From Paratinospora sagittata (lineage: Eukaryota > Streptophyta > Magnoliopsida > Ranunculales > Menispermaceae), in contig CM069606.1 of assembly GCA_035771175.1 (NCBI GenBank), positions 32,737,316 to 32,801,315 of the forward strand: a DNA stretch of 64,000 bases, in the 5' to 3' direction. This document shows positions 23,141 through 33,803 of this stretch, piece after piece. The position numbers and the translations under genes were made by a program. The notes below the pieces were generated by a model. The model was not told the origin of the DNA, ran no database searches, and was given only the letters and a program-made list of their open reading frames with translations. The first letter of the stretch is position 1. The number at the start of each line of letters is the position of its first letter.

Positions 23141-23324
23141 CTGCAATTACAGAATGCACCATCTAAAAGGGAGAAAAAAATTAACTATATAGGACTCAAT
23201 CAATCAGATTTTGTTCTCATAAACATCAAAAACAAGAAACCATTTTTTCTGGAAAATTTGTCAGGGATTCTCATCAACTCAAAATCTGATTCATATGGGC
23301 AAAACAGAGAGAATCATCACTTAC
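23141..23324 (-). other. Apparent captured intron and 5' UTR
   Basis: On the minus strand, GC- and CT-rich DNA with CCGTCG repeats (23480-23330) resembles a plant 5' UTR. It is followed by GTAAGTGATG (5' splice site at 23324) and, 184 nt later, TGTAATTGCAG (3' site at 23141). A T-rich intron body lies between. The downstream exon is too short to identify. Confidence 0.4.
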
Positions 23325-23485
23325 TACTTTCACGGCGAGTACACGGTGCGAAGTGAGAGGACGGCGACGGAGCGACGGCGACGGCGACGGCGACGGACCG
23401 AAGAGTTTCAGACAGAGGAGGGGGGCGAGGGACGAGTGTGCGAGTGTGGGAGTGTTTGCTCGCGGGTGGGGTATTTGTAGGGTTT

Positions 23486-23812
23486 AAGGGAAGGCGTCTT
23501 TTGAAAAGACGCCTTCCCTTGCACTTTAAAAAAAATACCGAAGAGAAGGCGTCTTTTGAAAAGACGCCTTCTCTTCGATAAAAAAAAAAAAAAGCATTTG
23601 AAGGGAAGGCGTCTTTTCAAAAGACGCCTTCCCTTGCACTTTAAAAAAAAATATACCGAAGAGAAGGCGTCTTTTAAAAAGACGCCTTCTCTTCGGTAAA
23701 AAAAAAATAGCATTTGAAGGGAAGGCGTCTTTTGAAAAGACGCCTTCCCTTCACAATATTTTTTTTTAAGTTGAAGGGAAGGCGTCTTTTGAAAAGACGC
23801 CTTCCCTTCAAC
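23486..23812. repeat. Right hairpin array (6 palindromes)
   Basis: Palindromes at 23486-23520, 23539-23577, 23601-23635, 23655-23697, 23715-23753 and 23771-23812. The second and fourth are of the GAAGAG type with matching CTCTTC arms; the rest are of the AAGGG type. Read inward from the outer end, they correspond to the left array plus one extra GAAGAG unit. Confidence 0.93.
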
Positions 23813-23975
23813 GGTAAAAAATTTCAACTCTGCGCCGACGTGGCGCTTGTGTGGACAGCTGACTGTGCGCTGACTGTACAATGAACAGTAAAACAAGGCA
23901 ATAGTGACATTATTTTGCAATGGATGGCATTTGTGAAATTATTCTTTTTGGGAAGGGTAATCATGTAAAAAATCC

Positions 23976-24034
23976 CCCGTCGCAGCGTGCGCAAGAATCT
24001 CAAGCTGCGGCGCCCAATCTCTTATTATTAACCC
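23976..24034. repeat. 59-bp direct duplication, right copy
   Basis: Exact repeat of 21471-21529; continuous with the N-terminal half of the UGT gene. Confidence 0.92.
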
Positions 24035-25216
24035 CTTTTCGCTAACCCTCTGTTCAAACCCATCTGCTAGTTCAATTCGCCTCTTGCTTTCTTTATCATC
24101 TCCCGCGTATATATCACCTCGATCCGCATCTCTTAATACCCATATAAATCGCTGCTCGCTCCGTTCCAATCCAATTGCAAGTTCCGTGATTTGCTCGTTC
24201 GACACCGATGTCATCGTCCCGAAAGACACGTAAATAACCGAATCCGGTTCTTGCCGATCTAACCACTCCAAGCACTTATCACGAGGCTGCTTATTATTAT
24301 TATTATTAATTGATATAGCCGATGAATCGATCAGAGCTATTGGATTCAACGGCCCTACGGCCCAACCTCTTCCGGGATTCGAAAATTCGGTAATTTCACC
24401 CATCCTGCTCAAGAACTTCGCGTCTATTGCATCACATGTGTTGCATAAATAACCATGATCAAGCTTCAAGAGTTCCATACAAGAGCCCAAGAACTCGAAG
24501 AATTCGGAAGGAAAACAATCTTGGAAAGACACGGAATTAGGAAGGTCAATGGATGATATCGTTGCTTCTTGTTTGTGAAACTCTAGCGTGGAATGAAAGA
24601 GGCAGAAGGCGCCGGCAGCGTAGAAAGAGTAGGATTCGGCGTTGGGGAGGAGAGAAGCTTCGTGGGCGGCGAACGACGTGAGGGTGTCATGGATAACGGC
24701 TAGCTTTCTCGCTGTGGGAGAGAGGGAGCGGAGTAAGGAGGAGAGGGGTTTGCGAAAGTGATCCGTGTGACAAGCTTTGAAGATGGGAAGCAAGTGGGTT
24801 GGGAAGCAGAGAGGTGGGATTGGAGCTGGAGGTAGATTAATGGGAAGTTCGGGTGGAAATGGTGGGAAGTCATGGAAGTGAAGGAGGTTGGTTTTGGTTG
24901 AAGGTGTAGGGTCCCAACCTTGGACTCGGTTCTTGGCTTGACGGTTGTGCGTTTCTAAGCCGACGTAGTGTACTGGTATGCCGCGAGAAGAGATGAGGCG
25001 AGATAAGTGGAGGAGCTGGTTCAGGTGGCCTTGAGCTGGTAAAGGAACTATCACCACCACAACTGGAGTCAACTCTTCTGCTGCAATGTTTCCATTTTGC
25101 ATAGACATGGCGAGTTTGAGATGGAGATTTGCTTTGTCTGAATAGGGACTGCCTTTCTTTTGGGTTTTTATAACAGAGATATATATACTTTTATTTCGTG
25201 TAATTTTGTAATTCAT

Positions 25217-27030
25217 ATGTATAATTATTGTAATGAAATGAAAAATCTTGAATAGATAGGTAAATTTGTTTGCTATTGCCCAACTTGCTTATGATTCCAA
25301 CCACTCATATAGTTCAATTTTCAAAAAAATTTTTATTTTTTATTTTCATGACTAGTTCAATTTTCAATTAACTAATAAATAGTTGTGTGGTTAATTTAGG
25401 AGTTTATTTCATTTCTTTTATTTTTATATACTAACATTTTACAGTTTTTTACTCTCATTTTATTTATAAATAAAAAAATAATTGTATTAGCTTACTTATA
25501 CTACAATAATATTTATTTAGTCAAATAATAATAAGAAGAATAAAATTAATAAAAGACAAAAATTACGAACACATGCTGTGCACGCAACTAATATATATAA
25601 TTATTGGGTCCGAATATCCAAAGAGAAAATGACTAGCTAGACAGATTGCAGAACATGAGAGATTCAAGATAATTTCTTAGTTTTGGCACTATATCGGCAA
25701 CCTGGACTAAGATTACGAAAAATATATATAATTTCCATCTTTTTCCGCTCTGTCTCCTGATTTCAAATGTAATTAATGTTTTTTATTTGGATGTCCACGA
25801 TACGATTGAGGTACCAACCATGATGGAGTTCGGTTTAACAACTTGAATTATGAATTATCAACTTGAACCTAATATAATTGATTTGCATTGATCTGATTAA
25901 AATTTTAAATACACATATATTAAATAAATTAAAATAATTAATTATATATGTATATATAAAGTAATTATAAATTTTCTAATGCATATATAATAAAGTTCAA
26001 AACAATTTTTGTTGTGTAAGATGATTATCTAAATTTTTTAATGTCAATGTTTATATCTTAAAAGAATCTTAAAAATTAAAAATAATTATAGACACCTTTA
26101 CTTTTGAAATCAGTTTAATTCAATTTAGATCAATTTTTAAATTTTAAATCATAATTTTACCTAAATCGATCAAGTAATATTTTTTCAAACCTAAGCCAAG
26201 TCTCATTAAAACTCGAATCAAATCAAACTAAACACAAAAAGTTTGGTAGGGTTTCGCAATTTGAACCATTTGGCACCCCCTAATTTGGCTTGGTTTGATT
26301 TATATTTTAAAATAAGTTTAATTTTATAGTAGTTCAAGATAAAGGGTTACCATCATTCTTAATTTTTGAAAATTCTAAGTATCTACAATTATATATGATC
26401 TTAGCATATATAATTGGCACCACATCAATATCAATGACCCTTGCTAGTGAATTTAATTAATTATATTTTTAATTTGCAAATATTTAAGCCGGCAATTTTG
26501 TCGGCTAATTGGTCAAAATACAATTGGATTGTTCATTATAAACAATGTAATGAACATAAGAATATAATTGTATAAGTAGATGCACTTCTTTGTAGTTATT
26601 GATAATAGCATTTTTTTTATTTTTATTTTGGCCAAAATTACATTATTTTTCATTTTTGGAGTACATAAAAGATACTGTGGGGCAGATAAACTCTATGAGA
26701 AGCGAGCCAATACAAACTTTTATAGTTTTTTATTAAAGTTAATTAATATAATTACTGCTATCTGCACATAGTGCAAGTTGCAATATATATATATATAATG
26801 GGATCTCTTTATCTGGCCGTGTGTGCACGTGAGTGAGTATTTTGACCATTTTTTTTTAAGGGAAAAATAATTAAATTATACTACTACATAAATAATATGA
26901 GCAATAACATTTCTCCACTTTATTTGGGAGCTAACACTCATAGATTATGAGCTGCCTCATTTTGATCTCTTAATATAGTAGATAGTTTTGGGTTTGGAAA
27001 AGCCTTCAATGGCTTTGTTTGGAAGTGTTT
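25217..27030. other. AT-rich spacer upstream of the UGT relic
   Basis: No coding sequence recognised. It presumably includes the former UGT promoter (TATATATAC near 25178-25190 on the plus strand), which I cannot define further. Confidence 0.5.
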
Positions 27031-27039
27031 TTCTAACCA

Positions 27040-27340
27040 GTGTTTCTATCAAAAGCGTTTTTAAAAAAAATTAGTCTCTCTCAGTTTCTTTTAAAAATTG
27101 AATTTTTTTTTTTTTTCGTCCCAGTTCAATTAAAAATATATGTTGTCAAATTGCCATATTTTACAAAAGTTCTCTCCTTTTTTTTTATTCTTGTCTCCCA
27201 CGCCTCTTTCTTGTCTGTCATTCATTTTCCTTGTTTGCCAAATGCGCCACCTTCCCTTTATTCTTTATTTAGCCATCTTCTCTTTTGTCAGCCGACCAAA
27301 GAAGAGGTGGCCACATGGGAGAAAACCCAATAAATCTCCA
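27040..27340 (-). repeat. Probable copia LTR remnant
   Basis: Downstream of the copia pol stop, the minus strand has GAGGTGGAGGTGGAGATTTA followed by TTGGGTTTTCTCCCATGTGG. This resembles the purine tract and LTR start of Tork/Tnt1-type copia elements. The far end is not defined. Confidence 0.45.
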
Positions 27341-27445
27341 CCTCCACCTCATGTGGAACAGGGCTTAACCATACTTGCAGCAATTTCTCTACAGATAGCA
27401 AGTTTCCTTAAAAAAAAACAACTGTTGCTGCCTCCATTAGTGCCC

Positions 27446-29330
27446 TTAGGCACTCCGACCTCGTGAGATATTGATCAAGTCCAAACAATGTTGGAACTTG
27501 ATCCCTGTAACCACCTTTATAAGCATATCTGCGGGGTTATCTGCAGTCTTGATCTTTTGCAGAAGAATACTCCCTTCTTCTACTATTTCTCGAACAAAAT
27601 GAAAACGAACATCAATATGCTTCGTTCGACTGTGATGAACTTGGTTCTTTGCCAAACAAATGGCACTCTGGCTGTCGCAGAAAACTTCAACATTCTTCTG
27701 CACAATTCCCAAGTCTTTAGTCAATCCATAAAGCCAGATTGCTTCCTTGAAAGCTTCTGTTATTGCCATGTACTCTGCCTCTGTAGTAGACAAAGCAACT
27801 GTTGACTGTAGTGTTGATCTCCAACTCACTGGTCCTCCTGCCATAGTGAAAACATAACCAGTAGTAGATCTGCGCTTGCCAAGATCTCCAGCATAGTCCG
27901 AATCCACATATCCGATTAGATGCTTACAACTTTTCTTATCTTTCTCGAACTTTAAACTAATATCCACAGTACCATGAATATACAGTAGAATCCACTTCAC
28001 TGCTTGCCAGTGGCCTTTACCGGGGTTGTGCATGTAACGACTTACCATACTTACAGCATGTGAAATGTCAGGTCTGGTACACACCATAGCATACATCAAG
28101 GCACCAACTGCATTTGCATATGGAATATTCTCCATTTGCTTCTTCTGATCCTCGGAATTTGGTGACATTGATGAACTTAGCTTGAAATGTGGTGCCAATG
28201 GTGTGCTCACAGGTTTTGTGTCATTGCCTATGCCAAAAGTTTAAAGAACTTTCTTCAAGTACTGAGTCTGAGTCAAACAGATTGTGCCTTTGGCTCTGTC
28301 TCGAGTTATCTCCATCCCGAGAATTTTTCTGGCCTCTCCAAGATCCTTCATTTCAAACTCTGGGCTCAATTGAGCCTTCAGCTTGTTGATCTCCACCTTG
28401 CTTTTAGATGCGATTAACATATCATCTACATATAGAAGCAAGTAGATAAATGTACCATCTTGAAGTTTGCGATAGTAGACACAATGATCAAACTGACTCC
28501 AGGTATATTTTTGCCCTTGGATGAAGCTGTCAAATCGCTTGTACCACTGTCTCGGTGACTGCTTCAGGCCATACAGTGACTTGCTCAACTTGCAAGCCCA
28601 ATTCTCTCTTCCTGGTACTTTGAATCCATCTGGTTGAGACATATATATCTCCTCTTCCAAATTACCATGCAGAAAAGCAGTTTTGACATCGAGTTGGGCT
28701 AACTCGAGATCAAATTGTGCAACCAAAGCCAATAATATTCGAATTGACGAATGTTTAACAACTGGAAAGAATACCTCATTGTAGTCAATTCCTTCCCTCT
28801 GAGCGTAACCTTTTGCTACTAGTCCGGCTTTGTATCGGATACCATCTGTGCTGGGAGAGCCTTCCTTCTTAGCTAAAACCCATTTGCAGCCAATTGGTTT
28901 ATTTCCTTTCGGAAGTGGAACCAACTTCCAAGTCTGATTCTGATGGAGTGATGTCATCTCCTCATTCATTGCCATTTTCCACTTATCACTTTTCATACTC
29001 TGAATAGCATCTTTGTAATTGTATGGAATATCATCTCCGGTGACTGGAAATGCATATGCAACCAAGTCAGTGTACCGAGCAGGTTTGCGGATTTCTCTTC
29101 TTGGTCGACTGGTGGCAATTGATTCTGGTTGTTGACTGATGTCTGGTCCTGAAGCCTCCACCTCAACTGAGATTTCCTCCTCGTCTTCTTTAGGACGGTT
29201 GGATATCTCTACTGACTTGCTAGGGGTTACTGGAATATCTAACTCCACCTGCTGAGGCAAATCTGGATCTCGATTTTCTTTATCAGAAACTGTATGCTTT
29301 AACATCACAGATTCATCAAAAGTTACATTT
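27446..29330 (-). pseudogene. Copia (Tork-like) pol fragment: RT and RNase H
   Basis: Two frames (29330-28241 and 28210-27446) give the copia reverse transcriptase and RNase H. Visible are NVTFDESVML at the start, NQTWKLVPLPKGNKPIGCKW, AQLDVKTAFLHGNLEEEIYM, LYGLKQSPRQWYKRFD, the active-site LLLYVDDML, then EAEYMAITEAFKEAIWL, HHSRTKHIDVRFHFV and the region before the stop. The frame changes once, near 28220 where VLKLL... runs into TAA. Gag, protease and integrase are missing because the 5' side is joined to a gypsy LTR at about 29330. Few lesions suggest recent loss. Confidence 0.9.
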
Positions 29331-29885
29331 GTACGTCCCTCTCTAGAGAAATATAATGAATAGCGAGCAATGCTCCTAACTATTCTATGAGTCAAAAACC
29401 ACATACGTCCCTAGGTGGTGATATGTATGATGCCAATGCATGAACTGGTCTAGTCTACTGGTCTGATATTTTCTTGACATTTAGACTGACTTTGGCAACG
29501 TCTGGTGATCTTTATCAGGGTTGGTATCACGACGTGCAAAGTTAGGACATTCAGTATTACTTGTATAAGCTGATAGCTTTCAATAAAACCAACTAGATCA
29601 GTCCCCAGTTGAGCGGTGAGACATAAGGTCTGCTTAAATACCAATCGCCTAGAGCAGCCCGCTGCCTCCCGTTCACTATTTAAAGTTACTGAGGACAAGA
29701 CCTAGTCTAGTTGAGCCAGATTGACCACAAATCCAACATTATAACAGTGTAATACATGACCTCCAAATATACAGGTATAAATATAACAGTATGAACGTTA
29801 TATGACATAATGCGCCTGAACGTTCGGGCACGCGCCTGAACGTTCGGGAAGGTACCCTTTTTTTGTGTAATCCTAGGGTATTACA
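29331..29885 (-). repeat. Truncated 3' LTR of the gypsy element
   Basis: In sense it starts TGTAATACCCTAGGATTACAC next to the purine tract and matches the 5' LTR at 38590-39406. The match covers CATACGTCCCTAGGTGGTG, GGTTGGTATCACGACGTGC and the shared CTCTCTAGAGAAATATAATG. It stops at 29331, where copia DNA begins. It also lacks about 280 bp containing the TATA region present in the 5' LTR, so it could not have driven transcription. Confidence 0.85.
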
Positions 29886-29897
29886 CTCTACCCCCTT
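29886..29897 (-). other. Polypurine tract of the gypsy element
   Basis: The plus strand CTCTACCCCCTT equals AAGGGGGTAGAG in sense, adjoining the LTR start. Confidence 0.8.
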
Positions 29898-30507
29898 AAG
29901 AAGATTTCGCCCTCGAAATCAGTTCAAGTAGTCATGATGGTTATCAGCTTGAGATTCACTGCTGGCTTCATCATTTGCTAGTTCAGGGTAGGTCATGTAT
30001 GGTCCCTGAATGGCACTGTGGCTAGTGGAATCCTCAACATCATGAAACCATGGAGAGCAAATGGAGTCAGATTCGTTCTCAGAAAATTCCAACCTTTGCT
30101 TAACAGATGATGGTGTAGGGCGTTGGTTACATCGTTTGAGGGGAGGTAGGTTGAGCGGTGGAATGTTTTTTCGTGTTGTTGCTTGAATCCGGTCGCTTGG
30201 CAATTTTGGTAGAAGGTCCTGCCAAGATGAGGGCATGGGATTGTTTTGGGCAAGATTGTTACGAAAAAGCTATGCACGTTCTGGCGATAAGGATCGCTGT
30301 CTGCGTGGCGATGGAGTTGGTGATGCAATGTAGTTGTGAGTTGACTCTGATTCTTGAGGAGTAGCCACAGGTTGCCAAGGAGGCCACTGCGTGTGTGCAT
30401 CAATATATCCATTGATATTATTCAGGTGAAACAATGTATTAAGATAGGTGTAAACAAAGTTCCATCATTTTATTGATAAGTGAAAATAGTACAGTGTATC
30501 ACATCAT
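29898..30507. other. 3' untranslated spacer of the gypsy element
   Basis: Between pol and the purine tract. An antisense open frame (30158-30364, plus strand) has no recognised similarity. No domain seen. Confidence 0.45.
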
Positions 30508-33500
30508 CAGTTGGTACTAGAAAACAATTAAGGGTATTTCTGTTTAATTGTTGCTTCTAGTTCCCATGTTGCTTCCTCTACACTGTGGTGATCCCAGAGC
30601 ACTTTCACAAGTGGTATGCTACGTCGCCTTAGTTCTTGAGTTTTTCTATCCAAAATCTATGTCGCTCTCTCCTGATACTTATTTCCTTCCTCAACCCGAA
30701 CCTCGACTAGTGGGATGATATGCGAATGATCATGACGATACTTTCGAAGCATAGATATGTGAAAAACGTCATGAACCTTAGGCATGGACGATGGAAGGGA
30801 CGGACGATAAGCAAGTTTGCCAATACGTTCAATGATCTGAAATGGACCTATATACCGTGAGGAGAGCTTCCCTTTGATCCTAAAGCGTTTGACACCTCTT
30901 GTGGGTTGAACTTTTAGAAAAACAAAGTGCCCCTTATTAAATTCTAGAGGTTGTTTCCGCTTGTCAGCAAAGCTCTTCTGTTGACTTTGTGCAACACGAA
31001 GTCGTTCCTTTACTAGTATGATCTTCTAAGAAGTCTCTTGAACTAGTTCAGGGCCACACTGCGGTCGATCTGCCATATCTAACCAGCATACCGGAGATCT
31101 GCAAGGGCGACCATAGAGAGCCTCGTACGGTGCCATGCCGATACTAGTTTGGTAGCTGTTGTTGTATGTAAACTCGGCTAAATGTAAGTACTTTGCCCAT
31201 CCGTCATTAAAGTCCAAAATGCAACACCGTAACATGTCCTCTAAGATTTGTATAAGACGCTCTGACTGCTCATCAGCCTGAGGGTGAAAGGTTGTGCTCA
31301 TGATGATCTTAGAGCTCATTCTACTATGAAAGATTTGTCAAAACTTTGATGTGAATCGAGGGTCTCGATCAGAGACGATCGTGAGTGGTATGCCATGGAG
31401 GCGTACGATCTCTCTTTCATGTAGTTCGGCAAGTTTGGCGGGGTTATCTGTGAACTTTATTGGTAGAAAGTGTGCAAACTTTGTAAGTCTGTCAATGATA
31501 ACCCAGATAGCATCTTGCCCTTTATTATTTCGAGGCAAGGCCGTAACAAAATCCATTGCGATGTTCTCCCACTTCCATTCTCCAATAGGTAACGGCTGGA
31601 GAAGTCCAGAGGGAAGTCTTCGTTCTGCCTTAACTTGCTGGCAAACGAGACATCGAGCAACGAAGTGTGCAATCGCCTTCTTCATTCCAGAAAACCAGAA
31701 TTGTCGCTTGACATCCTTGTACATCTTGTCACCCCCAGGATGCATAGAGTACCTCGAACAGTGCATCTCAGTGAGCACTTCTTTCCGAACCTCAGGATCG
31801 TTCGGTAGACAGAAACATTTTTTTATAAAAAATAGCCCCGTCTGCAGAGACTGACCAGTGAGGAAGGTCATGTCCGCTAAGTAGAAGTTCTCGTTTCTCC
31901 ATTAACATAGGGTCGTTGGCTTGAGCTGCTGAAATCTTTCGAACTAGCTCAAAGTTGATTGATAATTCAGAAAGTCGTGATCTTGGTCCTTCCTCGATCA
32001 ATTGGAGGTTAAAGTTCTCCATCTTTGTAGCCAACTTCCCCATTTCGAAGTTAAGAGTGCAAGCAACATAAGATTTTCTACTCAGGGCATCGGCCACAAC
32101 ATTGGCCTTTCAGGGATGGTACTGGAGTTGAAAGTCATAATCTTTCAAGAATTCCAACCATCGTCTTTGGCGGAGGTTTAGGTCTCTCTTAGTGTATATG
32201 TACTTAAGACTCTTGTGATCTGAGAAGACCTCGAACCGTTCACCGTATAGGTAATGACGCCATAATTTCAGTGCAAATACGACAGCTGCAAGTTCCAAGT
32301 CATGTGTTGGGTAGTTACCCTCATGAATCTTCAATTGCCTCGAGGCATATGCAACAACTTGGCCTTCTTGCATTAGTTCGGCACCTAAGCCTTGGAGAGA
32401 GGCGTCGGTGTATAATGAAAATCCAATTGCATTTCTTGGAGTGATAAGTACAGGTGCCGTCGTGAGGCATTTCTTCAATTCCTGAAATGATGCTTCACAG
32501 GCGGGATTCCAGATGAATCGCACGTCTTTTCGAGTGAGCTTGGTCATAGGTTCAGCAATCTTTGAGAAGTCCTTGATGAAGCGTCTGTAAAAGCCAGCCA
32601 AACCAAGAAAACTCCTAATCTGAGTAACAGTGGTAGGTTGCTTCGAGTTTAAAACTGCTTTAACCTTAGAAGGATCTACCTCAATGTCATTGCTTGAAAC
32701 CACATGGCCTAGGAATTGAACTCGCTTCGCCCAAAATTCGCACTTACTCAACTTTGCATACAGTTGGTGGCTTCTCAAGGTCTGGAGGACTATCTTCAAA
32801 TATATATTATGGTCTTCCTCGGTTGAGGAATATATCAAGATGTCGTCCACAAAAACCACCACAAATCTGTCTAAGTATAAAATGAAGATGTGATTCATCA
32901 AATCCATGAATGCAGCAGGTGCATTTGTTAGGCCGAACGGCATGACCAAGAACTCGTAGTGACCGTATCGAGTTCTGAATGTCGTCTTGGTAATGTCCGA
33001 CTCTCGGATCCGAAGTTGGTGATAACCAGACCGTAAATCAATCTTAGAGAAATATTTGGCATCTCTAAGTTGGTCGAGCAAGTCATCGATCCTAGGCAAC
33101 GGGTATCTGTTCTTAATGGTGACGTTATTCAGCTTGCGATAGTCGTAACGAACCATCCTTTTTGCGAACAGACAAAACTAGAGCGCCCCAGGGTGATGCA
33201 CTTTTTCTGATGAAGCCATGACTCTCTAATTCCTTCAGTTGTTTGTCCAATTCGACCAGCTCGACATTTGACATTCTGTATGATGGAATTGAGATAGGCC
33301 ATTTCCCAGGTATGAGGTTGATTTCAAAATCGAATTCCCAAACTGGAGGTAGACCAAGAAGGTCATTTAGAAAAACTGTTGGGAATTCAGATATGACCGG
33401 GACATCGTGTACTTCGAGAGGGTACAGTGCTGGTGATTCATTTTCATCACCAAGGGATAGAGCTCGAAGTTGTCCCTTGAGAAATGCAACTAATGATTTG

Positions 33501-33803
33501 TGTACCCATTTCCTTGTTCCCTGAATCTTGACAATCTCTCCTGTAGGCAAGGTTAACTGAACTTGCTTCTTCATACATTCGATCTTTGCATTCAGTGGTG
33601 TTAGCCAGTCCATGCCGAGGCTGATGTCGAAGTCTTCAATGTCCATCCCAAAAAGATCTGCATATATTATCTGTTCTGACATTTGAAGGTCACATCGAGA
33701 ACACTGCAAATTCACGTCAGTACCAGATCCTAACGATGATGTGACATGGAGTGTGATGTTTGTGGGTTCAGGATGCAGCCCTAAATGTCTTACCAATGCA
33801 GCC
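30508..33803 (-). pseudogene. Gypsy (Tekay/Del-like) pol: protease end, RT, RNase H, integrase
   Basis: Read on the minus strand. The end of the protease region (DFDISLGMDWLTPLNAKIEC) comes first. The reverse transcriptase follows ([20 protein letters not shown], active site [11 protein letters not shown]), then RNase H ([11 protein letters not shown], then DHKSLKYI). Integrase has its zinc-binding HHCC region (MHCSRYSMHPGG, then CLVCQQVKAERRLPSGLLQP) and catalytic blocks AMDFVTALPRNNKG, IVSDRDPRFTSKF and TFHPQADEQSERLIQ. The C-terminus (IPLVKVLWDHHSVEEATWEL) resembles the chromodomain-like tail of Tekay/Del elements. Stops or frame breaks near 33150, 32110, 31790, 31330, 31020 and 30520 disable it. 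Order pol-RNaseH-integrase shows Metaviridae-type gypsy organisation. Confidence 0.93.

Larger units (their letters stand above)
21530..23975. mobile_element. Foldback element with hairpin-array arms
   Basis: The outer arms (about 21530-21957 and 23482-23975) are inverted copies of each other, about 80-90% alike by eye. Shared blocks include ATGATTACCCTT, CACAAATGCCATCC, TTTACTGTTCATTG and CCACGTCGGCGC. Inside each arm lies an array of perfect palindromes on GGAAGGCGTCTTTTGAAAAG: five in the left arm, six in the right, in the same order and with the same spacers. The interior holds four 179-bp tandem units and a segment resembling a gene promoter, 5' UTR and intron. No transposase is present. 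Long arms suggest a Mutator-like or foldback origin, but Mutator elements make 9-bp duplications, not 59 bp. I know no described family with this architecture. Confidence 0.85.
21122..25108 (-). pseudogene. Zeatin O-glycosyltransferase-like UGT, interrupted
   Basis: Family 1 UDP-glycosyltransferases of the zeatin O-glucosyl/xylosyltransferase group transfer sugar to the side chain of cytokinins in the cytosol. The likely start is MSMQNGN at 25108 (a longer upstream frame is leader). The N-terminal part has VPLPAQGHLNQLLHLSRL with the catalytic His of GHLNQ and THNRQAKNRVQGWDP, both typical of this group, and HDTLTSFAA with the partner Asp. The PSPG box begins WAPQLEILAHAATG at about 24030-23985 and resumes on the other side of the insertion as SHCGWNSCVESLSLGVP, closing PMHSDQPWNA, and the gene ends near 21122. 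A 2.4-kb foldback element (21530-23975) and a 59-bp duplication split the box. Apart from that break the frame looks intact in both halves. Confidence 0.88.

Noticed and set aside
21688..23812. CRISPR array
   Set aside because: Repeats are regularly spaced palindromes, but spacers are homopolymer-like and the context is a plant nuclear transposon without cas genes.
23408..23920. 170-residue ORF over the right hairpin array
   Set aside because: Composed of repeated GKASFQKTPSLQ-type units that are just translated palindromes; no independent support.
27446..29404. Integrated plant virus (caulimovirus) sequence
   Set aside because: Reverse transcriptase and RNase H motifs and their order are those of Ty1/copia retrotransposons, and no movement or coat protein motif is seen.
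31351..31854. Plus-strand ORF of 167 residues
   Set aside because: Lies opposite the gypsy integrase coding region and has no similarity of its own.
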